From Ponticaulis sp. (GTDB taxonomy: Bacteria > Pseudomonadota > Alphaproteobacteria > Caulobacterales > Hyphomonadaceae), in contig NZLU01000034.1 in the NCBI GenBank assembly GCA_002692725.1, positions 82,652 to 146,651 of the forward strand: a stretch of DNA of 64,000 nucleotides, written 5' to 3'. Positions 58,258-64,000 of the stretch are shown piece by piece; the stretch's first letter is position 1; each line of letters opens with the position of its first letter. The position numbers and the translations under genes were made by a program. A model generated the notes under the pieces. It saw only the letters and a program-made list of their open reading frames with translations. It was not told the origin of the DNA and made no database searches.

Positions 58258-58490
58258 AGACGTTCGATCTCACGAGAGAGTTCGCGCTCTTTGTCGGTGA
58301 CGATGCGCTCCAGCGTTTTGACCCGCGCTCTGAGGTCAGCCACTTCGCGACGGAGTTCATCGCTATCGCCTGATCCGCGGGCCTCGGCCTCTGCGCGTCG
58401 AGTTTTCAGATAGCTCATATAAGCGCCTGATCCGACACTGACCGCGACAATCATCACGACCATAAAGTGAGCTGATTCCATTCCAAACAT
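58254..58490 (-). CDS. PspB-like small membrane protein (first of two)
   Basis: A 78-residue protein: one N-terminal transmembrane helix followed by a charged coil ending RVKTLERIVTDKERELSREIERL, as in PspB, the partner of PspC in phage-shock signalling. It shares the segment TLERIVTD with the next gene. No pspA or pspC is in the window. The ribosome site GAGGTG sits eight bases before ATG. Confidence 0.78.
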   Translation of the reverse strand: MFGMESAHFMVVMIVAVSVGSGAYMSYLKTRRAEAEARGSGDSDELRREVADLRARVKTLERIVTDKERELSREIERL

Positions 58491-58531
58491 TGTGTTTTCA
58501 CCTCAAAATAATCTGGTTTACCCAAGGCAGA

Positions 58532-58735
58532 TCAAAGATCGCCAATATCACGCGACAATCTGTTGTCCGGGTCGGTTACAATCCGTTCCAGCGTCCGTAC
58601 CCGCTCGCGTAGTCGCAGGACCTCAGCTTTCACTCTGGCATAGTCATCAGGTTCTTCTCTATCGTCTGATCGCCTGCGAGCGCTGACAATCAGCGCCGTA
58701 ATCATCACGACAAAAACCATCACTACGAATTGCAT
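58532..58735 (-). CDS. PspB-like small membrane protein (second of two)
   Basis: A 67-residue protein, parallel to the previous one: one N-terminal helix, then RVRTLERIVTDPDNRLSRDIGDL. It lies upstream on the same strand, 41 bases apart, so the two likely form an operon made by duplication. AAGGAGG ten bases before the ATG. Upstream is an inverted repeat ATATCG-N5-CGATAT. Confidence 0.76.
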   Translation of the reverse strand: MQFVVMVFVVMITALIVSARRRSDDREEPDDYARVKAEVLRLRERVRTLERIVTDPDNRLSRDIGDL

Positions 58736-58759
58736 ATAACCCAGCCTCCTTGTCTCATA

Positions 58760-58776
58760 ATATCGTTATTCGATAT
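58760..58776. promoter_or_regulatory. Inverted repeat ATATCG-N5-CGATAT
   Basis: Six-base perfect half sites with a TTATT spacer, in the AT-rich region upstream of the two PspB-like genes. Possible operator. Confidence 0.35.
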
Positions 58777-58849
58777 ATAAGGGCAAGTCCGGCCGTATTT
58801 AAGAGGCAGATTAATATTTTTTCATGTGAGGCGGTCGTGCCAAGCGCGC

Positions 58850-59314
58850 TCAGGCCTTACCGGTTGATCCGAAACCGCCTTCTCCTCGGTCGGTTGTCGG
58901 AAGCGTATCGACGCTCGCCCAAATGCCCTGTGTGACCGGTGCCATGACAAGCTGAGCCACGCGCTCGCCACGGACGATTTCAAACGGCTCCTGACCGAGA
59001 TTGATCAGAAGGACTTTGAGCTCGCCGCGATAGTCGCTGTCGATTGTGCCCGGTGTGTTGAGGCAGGTAATGCCGTGCTTGAAGGCGAGGCCCGAGCGCG
59101 GGCGGACCTGCATTTCATAACCGTCTGGAATGGCAAAGCTGAGACCGGTGGGGATGAGCTGGCGTTCTCCCGGTTTGAGCGTGATCGGTTCGCCGTTGGG
59201 CAGCGCCGCGCGGACATCCATTCCGGCAGAGCCCGAGGTCTCATATTTTGGCAATTCAAGACCGTCGAAATGGTCAAGCGGGACAACGGGCAGGGTAATG
59301 GTGTGCGCAGACAT
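58850..59314 (-). CDS. dut: dUTP diphosphatase
   Basis: Homotrimeric dUTPase, 154 residues; hydrolyses dUTP to dUMP to keep uracil out of DNA. All five family motifs are visible: [42 protein letters not shown] and the C-terminal [11 protein letters not shown]. It follows coaBC in the standard ubiE-ubiB-coaBC-dut order, with 24 bases between the genes. Confidence 0.97.
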   Translation of the reverse strand: MSAHTITLPVVPLDHFDGLELPKYETSGSAGMDVRAALPNGEPITLKPGERQLIPTGLSFAIPDGYEMQVRPRSGLAFKHGITCLNTPGTIDSDYRGELKVLLINLGQEPFEIVRGERVAQLVMAPVTQGIWASVDTLPTTDRGEGGFGSTGKA

Positions 59315-59338
59315 CGGTCTCTCCGAAGCGAAAACTGT

Positions 59339-60529
59339 TCAGCTGAGCGCTTTCGCGATTCGATCCGCAATCCAATTGGCAATCTGCGTTTTCGAGGCAT
59401 TCGGCGAGCGTTCAGCGCCGTCCTTTGTAATCAGATTCACCTGATTATTCATGCCCCCCATAACATCGCCGGAGACATCATTGGCAATGATCCAGTCGCA
59501 GCCTTTCTTCTCAAGCTTGCCGCGCGCATAGGCTTCAACATCATTCGTTTCCGCGGCAAAGCCAATCACGAGGCCGGGGCGGTTCTTTGTCTTGTGCGAC
59601 AGCGTTTTGAGAATATCGGGGTTTTCGACAAATTCGAGCGCAACGGGTTCGTCGCCGCCTTTGATCTTCAGCTTGGATTTGGCCGGTTTTGCCGGGCGCC
59701 AGTCCGCGACTGCCGCAACAGAGATGAAGGCGTCCGCGGGCAGGGCGGTTTCGCAAGCTTTCAGCATGTCCTGAGCCGTTTCAACCGGCACCAGATTAAC
59801 GCCATTGGGCGGCGCGATGGAGACAGGACCGGACACTAGCGTGACCTTGGCGCCGCGGGCCTGAAGCGCTTCAGCAATGGCATAGCCCTGACGGCCAGAG
59901 GAATGGTTTGAGAGATAACGAACCGGATCAATTGGCTCCCGCGTCGGGCCGGCGGTGATCAGGATGTGCTGCCCGGACAGCGACGTATCTGGCGTGAGTT
60001 CGGCAAGAATGCGCGCTTTCAGCGCGCTGATTTCCGGCAGGCGACCCGGACCAAACTCGCCGCAGGCCATCAACCCCTCATCGGGATCAAGCACGATTGC
60101 GCCATCATCACGCAGGCGCTGAACATTTCGCTGCACCGCCTCATGCTGCCACATGCGGACATTCATGGCCGGGGCGAAAAGCACGCGCTTATCGGTTGCG
60201 AGAATGGCGGTTGAGGCGAGATCATTCGCCAACCCGTTGGCGGCTTTCGCCAGAATATCGGCTGTTGCCGGACAGACCACGACAAGATCAGCCGAACGCG
60301 ACAACTCAATATGCCCCATTTCGGCCTCGTCATTCAGGTCGAAGAGTTCGGTGAAGCATTTCTCCCCGGACAGCGCGGACACTGAAAGCGGAGTTACGAA
60401 TTCCTGCGCGGCTTTTGTCAGTATGACGCGCGATTTTACACCGGCTCGGCCGAGCTCGCGTATCAGCTCCAGGCTTTTGAAAGCTGCAACGCCGCCCGTA
60501 ATGATCAGAAGTATACTGCGATCCGCCAT
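59339..60529 (-). CDS. coaBC: Bifunctional phosphopantothenoylcysteine decarboxylase/synthase
   Basis: Flavoprotein of 396 residues making 4'-phosphopantetheine from phosphopantothenate and cysteine in CoA synthesis. Decarboxylase half: ITGGVAAFKSLELIRELGRAG, with the catalytic His in NVRMWQHEAVQRN and the substrate-binding FAPAMN. Synthase half: ITAGPTREPIDPVRYLSNHSSG and VGFAAETND. The start is ATG 60529 after GAGGACC; an in-frame ATG at 60592 lacks a ribosome site and overlaps a low-complexity leader. Confidence 0.96.
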   Translation of the reverse strand: MADRSILLIITGGVAAFKSLELIRELGRAGVKSRVILTKAAQEFVTPLSVSALSGEKCFTELFDLNDEAEMGHIELSRSADLVVVCPATADILAKAANGLANDLASTAILATDKRVLFAPAMNVRMWQHEAVQRNVQRLRDDGAIVLDPDEGLMACGEFGPGRLPEISALKARILAELTPDTSLSGQHILITAGPTREPIDPVRYLSNHSSGRQGYAIAEALQARGAKVTLVSGPVSIAPPNGVNLVPVETAQDMLKACETALPADAFISVAAVADWRPAKPAKSKLKIKGGDEPVALEFVENPDILKTLSHKTKNRPGLVIGFAAETNDVEAYARGKLEKKGCDWIIANDVSGDVMGGMNNQVNLITKDGAERSPNASKTQIANWIADRIAKALS

Positions 60530-60602
60530 CTGGTCCTCAATCCGTAAACTACCGTATAGGCGGTCTCTTAAAAAAGGGAAACGGATAGCCATAATTCCAA
60601 CG

Positions 60603-60632
60603 AAAAAGGGCGACCCTCAGGGCCGCCCTTTT
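60603..60632 (-). terminator. Intrinsic terminator after the UrcA-like gene
   Basis: On the minus strand, AAAAGGGCG..CCC/GGG..CGCCCTTTTT forms a long stem with one mismatch and a TGA-sized loop, followed by T. It separates the UrcA-like gene from coaBC. Confidence 0.85.
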
Positions 60633-60655
60633 CTGTTCTGCATCAAACCCGCAGA

Positions 60656-61354
60656 TTACATGATTGGATCATGCACCGTGATGTTCGGGCGGCGTTCGCC
60701 GGTTTTCCAATAGTAATACTCGACAAACCCAGGAACGTTGGCGCTGTAGACAGCATCCTCGGTCGCCTCTGTGCGGCACTCGCGTTCGGCACGCAGCCGG
60801 TAAAGCGCTGAGAAAGAGCTGTCGCGACAGGCCTTCTTGGACGCCGTTTGGATTCGCTTGAGCAATTCTTCATTCCGGTAATGCGGATTGGTGTGGTTCA
60901 GATCAGAAAAGCACACTTCATAACGGCGCTCATCATTCCGGCCATTCTTCAGACGACGGATCTTGTCGCCGCCGCAATCGTCATAAGCCAGCCAGTCATA
61001 GCGTGGTGGCGGAGGCGGTGGAGGAGGGGGCGGTGGTGGCGGAGGCGCCTGATGATAGGTCGTCTGACACGGATCTGGCTGATAGCATGGATTGTGCTGA
61101 ACAGGCGCTTGCTGAACATACCGGTATTTCGGCGTGGTCTGCTGCTTGTGAACGAGACGTTCGTAAGACTGATAATTGAGGTCGCGCGTGGTGTGATCCT
61201 CATAATGATGTTGTTTGTGAACCGGAGCCGGTTCATGCTTCTGATAATGTGTTGTTGCCGCTTTGAGGTAGGGACCGGGCTGTCCTGCAAAAGCCGGAAG
61301 GCTGAATGCAAACAGCGTGGCCATACCCGCCAGTACTGATTTTGCTGAGACCAT
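60656..61354 (-). CDS. Exported UrcA-like protein with a polyproline run
   Basis: A 232-residue protein: signal peptide (MVSAKSVLAGMATLFAF..AFAG), a His/Gln/Tyr-rich stretch, 14 consecutive prolines (61004-61045) and then a C-terminal domain with spaced cysteines (CGGDK, YEVCFSDLN, KKACRD, AEREC) and an RIQTASKKAC pattern that matches UrcA-family proteins. UrcA proteins are small secreted proteins of unknown function. It sits between ubiB and coaBC and is closed by its own terminator. The 14-proline stretch should need EF-P to be translated. Confidence 0.75.
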   Translation of the reverse strand: MVSAKSVLAGMATLFAFSLPAFAGQPGPYLKAATTHYQKHEPAPVHKQHHYEDHTTRDLNYQSYERLVHKQQTTPKYRYVQQAPVQHNPCYQPDPCQTTYHQAPPPPPPPPPPPPPPRYDWLAYDDCGGDKIRRLKNGRNDERRYEVCFSDLNHTNPHYRNEELLKRIQTASKKACRDSSFSALYRLRAERECRTEATEDAVYSANVPGFVEYYYWKTGERRPNITVHDPIM

Positions 61355-61458
61355 AATGCGTCACCCCATAAAATACTAACAAGGTATTAAGCACGGAAAG
61401 TGTGATCCGAACAACCAGACACTGCTTTTGAACTAATCTTCTGAGGCGCACTCGCCTG

Positions 61459-63018
61459 TCAGGCGAATAGCCAGTGATAGAGCGCCATGGCGGCGAAAAC
61501 CGACCCTGTCAGAGTGATAGCGGAAACAAGTAAGGTGGTGACGGGCCGGTACAGAAAACCCGGCAGGCGCTGAGGCTCAGACTGCTGAACATGGGAGGCG
61601 TTGGCGGCAAGAACGACTTCCAAACGATCCAGCATGTCAGGCAGCCGCGTGGACCTCTGAGACAGGTCTTTCAGAATCGATCCAGCCTGCCGCGCCAGGC
61701 CCGTTGGGCCGAACTCCCGACCGATCCACTCTTCGACAATCGGCTTGGCGGCATCCCAAATATTGTGTTCGGGATCGAGGTTCCGGGCCACGCCCTCCAC
61801 CTGCACCATGGTTTTTTGCAAGAGCACAAGTTCGGGCCGCAAATGCATGCCGAATGTGTGGGTAAAGTCGAGCAGCTGCAGCAGCAAACGACCCATGGAC
61901 ACATCACTGGCCGATTTGCCGTGGATCGGCTCTCCAACCGATCTAAGCGCCTGTGCGAAATCACCGACTGAGCGGTCCGGCGGCACATAACCCGCCTCGA
62001 AATGCACTTCAGCCACACGCTTGTAATCCCGGCGGATAAAGCCGTGCAGAATTTCAGCAAGGAAGCGTCGTTCGGCCATGCCGATCCGCCCGACAATGCC
62101 GAAATCGACAAGGAATAACCGGCCATCATCGGCAAAGATCATATTGCCTTCATGCATGTCGGCATGAAACACACCGTGATGAATGGCCGCCTCGAGAAAG
62201 CCCTGTGTGACCCGTCGTGCCAGGTCTTTCCGGTCGAACTTGCGGGCGGCGAGGGCCACGGTATCGGTCAGCGGTGTGCCCGCCACCCATTCTGTGGTGA
62301 GGATCGACTTGCCCGAGCGTTCCCAGTCGACCTCGGGAACATGGAAATGTCCTTCTTTCTCGGTCAGCTCACGGAATTCCGCTGCGCCGCCGGCCTCGAG
62401 ACGTAGATCCAGCTCCTTCACCATGGAGGTCGCGACCGTCTCGACAAAGGCGCGCGGTTCCATGCGCTTTGAGGCGCGATCAACAGTCTCGATTGTGCTG
62501 GCGGCGCGTCGCATGGCGCGCAATTCATTGAGAATTTTGGTTTCAACGCCCGGCCTGAGCACTTTGACCGCAAAGTCTTTTCCGCCCAGTGACATGCGAT
62601 GCACCTGTGCGATGGACGCTGCGGCAATGGGCTCGGAAAGATCAGGGAAGAGCGCGGCTGACTTTTCTGCACCAAATTCGGCATCCAGCTGCGCGCGGGC
62701 GGCTTTCTGACTGAAGGGCGGGAGTTTGTCCTTCAGGCGCGAGAGGTCAGTTGTGGTTTCCACGCCGAAAACATCAGGCCGGGTCGCCAGAAACTGGCCG
62801 AGCTTGATATAGGCAGGCCCGAGCGACTCCAGCGCTGAGGCGAGGCGCTCGCCGGGGCGCTTTTTCGATTTGCCGGTGAAGGCCCGCAGAAAGCCGCCAA
62901 ACGCCCGTGCTGGCAGTGGCAGTCGGTTCGCATATTCCGGCGGCAGAATGACGTCGTGACGCGCAAGGGTCACACCAGCTCTCATCAGGCGCAGATAGTC
63001 CGCCAGCATGCGAAACAT
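61459..63018 (-). CDS. ubiB: Ubiquinone biosynthesis kinase-like protein UbiB
   Basis: A 519-residue atypical kinase (ABC1/ADCK family) needed for ubiquinone production. It has KLGQFLATRPDVFG, AAASIAQVHRM (the KxGQ and nucleotide-binding motifs), HADMHEGNMIF (catalytic loop) and LVDFGIVGRIG (the DFG-like metal site). The C-terminus has a hydrophobic tail with two membrane segments. Standard UbiB size. One base separates its start from the end of ubiE. Confidence 0.95.
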   Translation of the reverse strand: MFRMLADYLRLMRAGVTLARHDVILPPEYANRLPLPARAFGGFLRAFTGKSKKRPGERLASALESLGPAYIKLGQFLATRPDVFGVETTTDLSRLKDKLPPFSQKAARAQLDAEFGAEKSAALFPDLSEPIAAASIAQVHRMSLGGKDFAVKVLRPGVETKILNELRAMRRAASTIETVDRASKRMEPRAFVETVATSMVKELDLRLEAGGAAEFRELTEKEGHFHVPEVDWERSGKSILTTEWVAGTPLTDTVALAARKFDRKDLARRVTQGFLEAAIHHGVFHADMHEGNMIFADDGRLFLVDFGIVGRIGMAERRFLAEILHGFIRRDYKRVAEVHFEAGYVPPDRSVGDFAQALRSVGEPIHGKSASDVSMGRLLLQLLDFTHTFGMHLRPELVLLQKTMVQVEGVARNLDPEHNIWDAAKPIVEEWIGREFGPTGLARQAGSILKDLSQRSTRLPDMLDRLEVVLAANASHVQQSEPQRLPGFLYRPVTTLLVSAITLTGSVFAAMALYHWLFA

Positions 63019-63019
63019 G

Positions 63020-63841
63020 TCAGACCGCCCAGCCGAAATGGAGGGCTGCGATACCGCCTGAATAATTGGTGCAGCTCACTTGCGAGAAACCAGCCTCAGA
63101 GATGCGACGGGTGACTTCATCCTGTTTCAGGAAACGGCGGATCGATTCAACAAGGTATTGATAGGAGGGGGCATCACTGGCGATCCATTCGCCAAGGCGC
63201 GGAATGACGTTGAAGGAATAGGTGTCATAGGCGTCCTGCAGAATGCCCGAAGTCATGTGCGAGAATTCGAGGCAGGCGAATCGTCCACCGGGCTTCAGCA
63301 CGCGGCGAAACTCGCGGAATGCCATATCCATATCGGCCACGTTGCGGATGCCGAAGGCAATGGCCAGCGCATCAACCGAATTGCTGTCAAAGGGCAGCGC
63401 CATGGCATCGCCGCACACCCAATCGGTTCGTCCGGCATATTTATGGGCGAGGTCGCGGTCTTTGCCTGCGCTCAGCATGGCATCATTAATGTCGCAAATG
63501 ACGGCCGTTGCCTGACGATGATGCGCGCCCGTCCGGCGCGCTTTCTCATCGGCAGATCTCAGAAAGGCAAATGACAAATCGCCTGTGCCACCCGCAACAT
63601 CGAGAAAACTCTCGCCTGGCTGTGGATTGAGGCGGTTGATTGTCGCCGCCTTCCAGATGCGATGGACGCCCGCAGACATGAGATCATTCATCAGATCATA
63701 GCGGTTGGCGACCGATCGGAATACGCCTTTTACCCGATCGACTTTTTCATTGGGTGAGACGTCTTCAAAGCCAAAAGAAACCTTCGGCTCGTCAGAGGTG
63801 TGCGCTGTATCTGGCGGTTCTGATGTCGACATGGCTTTCAT
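63020..63841 (-). CDS. ubiE: Ubiquinone/menaquinone C-methyltransferase
   Basis: SAM-dependent methyltransferase, 273 residues, adding the C-methyl group in ubiquinone synthesis. SAM site is FLDVAGGTGDLSFAF; RYDLMNDLMSAGVHRIWK and IAFGIRNVADMDMAFREFRRVLKPGG are family-specific. The C-terminal tail YSGGIAALHFGW fits. ATG 63832 is an alternative start three residues in. The ubiE-ubiB order is conserved. Confidence 0.96.
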   Translation of the reverse strand: MKAMSTSEPPDTAHTSDEPKVSFGFEDVSPNEKVDRVKGVFRSVANRYDLMNDLMSAGVHRIWKAATINRLNPQPGESFLDVAGGTGDLSFAFLRSADEKARRTGAHHRQATAVICDINDAMLSAGKDRDLAHKYAGRTDWVCGDAMALPFDSNSVDALAIAFGIRNVADMDMAFREFRRVLKPGGRFACLEFSHMTSGILQDAYDTYSFNVIPRLGEWIASDAPSYQYLVESIRRFLKQDEVTRRISEAGFSQVSCTNYSGGIAALHFGWAV

Positions 63842-63891
63842 CTAAGCCGAACCTCGTAGGAGGGGAAGAGGCCGATTGGCGCAGTCTGAAA

Positions 63892-64000
63892 CTAACTCCG
63901 CCCGACGCTGGTATACTTAAAGCCGTGCTTGACCATGTCTGCCGGGCTGTAAATATTGCGCAGATCGACGACGACATTGCCTTTGAGGAGGGTTTTTGCC
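63892..64000 (-). CDS. ugd: UDP-glucose 6-dehydrogenase, C-terminal end (partial)
   Basis: Reading the minus strand inward from the right edge, an open frame gives 35 residues including VVVDLRNIYSPADMVKHGF and YTSVGRS before a TAG at 63892-63894. The D-x-RN-x-Y..GF-x-Y-x-x-(I/V)GR ending is the C-terminal NAD/substrate segment of the UDP-glucose/GDP-mannose dehydrogenase family. It supplies UDP-glucuronate for envelope polysaccharides. The gene starts outside the window. Confidence 0.85.
   Translation of the reverse strand, partial: AKTLLKGNVVVDLRNIYSPADMVKHGFKYTSVGRS

Noticed and set aside
62183..62710. 175-codon plus-strand frame opposite ubiB
   Set aside because: Antisense to a conserved gene; Ser/Arg-rich translation typical of shadow frames.
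1..64000. CRISPR arrays, tRNA or rRNA genes, insertion sequences or prophage
   Set aside because: No regular repeat-spacer pattern, no tRNA T-loop with matching arms, no rRNA sequence and no transposase or integrase frame was seen in any intergenic region.

Overview
The window looks like a chromosomal segment from an alphaproteobacterium, most likely of the Hyphomonadaceae/Caulobacterales group. This rests on the gene neighbourhoods (trpF..trpB..trpA-accD-folC; tsaE-amgK-murU-addB-addA-trxA; ubiE-ubiB-coaBC-dut), a GTTC-N7-GTTC LexA box, GGAAC-N16-CGTT (EcfG-type) promoter matches, and the number of secreted and outer-membrane proteins (a TonB receptor, lipoproteins, beta-barrels). This is inference from gene content; I could not search databases. 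I see no rRNA, tRNA, CRISPR array, phage or insertion sequence. It reads as core genome with accessory genes inserted between housekeeping blocks.

Layout. 1-3.5 kb: uppP, two uncharacterised small genes, a protein joining a ribbon-helix-helix head to an EF-hand tail, and osmC. 3.6-7.9 kb: a serine hydrolase, an NDUFA9-like protein, hemN and a secreted peroxiredoxin. 8-18 kb: a dispersed tryptophan/fatty-acid/folate block (trpF, trpB, cutA-trpA-accD-folC). Inserted into it are a flavin reductase, an M48 protease, a LexA-box gene, a stop-interrupted lipoprotein gene and a Tat-lipoprotein amine oxidase-like enzyme. 18-27 kb: a leftward operon tsaE-amgK-murU-addB-addA-trxA (tRNA t6A modification, cell-wall sugar recycling, recombinational repair, thioredoxin), divergent across a 16-bp palindrome from an FAD reductase/[2Fe-2S] ferredoxin pair. 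29-34 kb: a LacI regulator, the valine-catabolic mmsA and mmsB with a strongly structured intergenic element between them, and two tandem Kazal-inhibitor lipoproteins. 34-45 kb: GMC oxidoreductase, type-B carboxylesterase, SRPBCC membrane protein, MsrB lipoprotein, 2OG oxygenase, GNAT, a 655-residue exported unknown, a GST-like protein and a PNPOx-like protein.

46-54 kb: OmpW, then the most interesting part. A compact divergent cluster of four genes encodes an exported truncated haemoglobin, a DUF3034 beta-barrel, an exported cupredoxin-like (MauL-like) protein and a membrane GGDEF/EAL protein with a dead GGDEF site and an intact EAL site. It could form an envelope haem/copper sensing route into cyclic-di-GMP breakdown. 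A membrane-anchored XRE regulator and a TonB receptor follow. 54-64 kb: a lipoprotein, dsbB, exoD, small membrane proteins, a second serine hydrolase, two PspB-like proteins, dut, coaBC, a UrcA-like protein with a 14-proline run, ubiB, ubiE, and the C-terminal end of a UDP-glucose dehydrogenase running off the window.

Regulatory themes visible in the DNA are general-stress (EcfG) promoters, one SOS box, several perfect palindromes in intergenic regions, and six intrinsic terminators.
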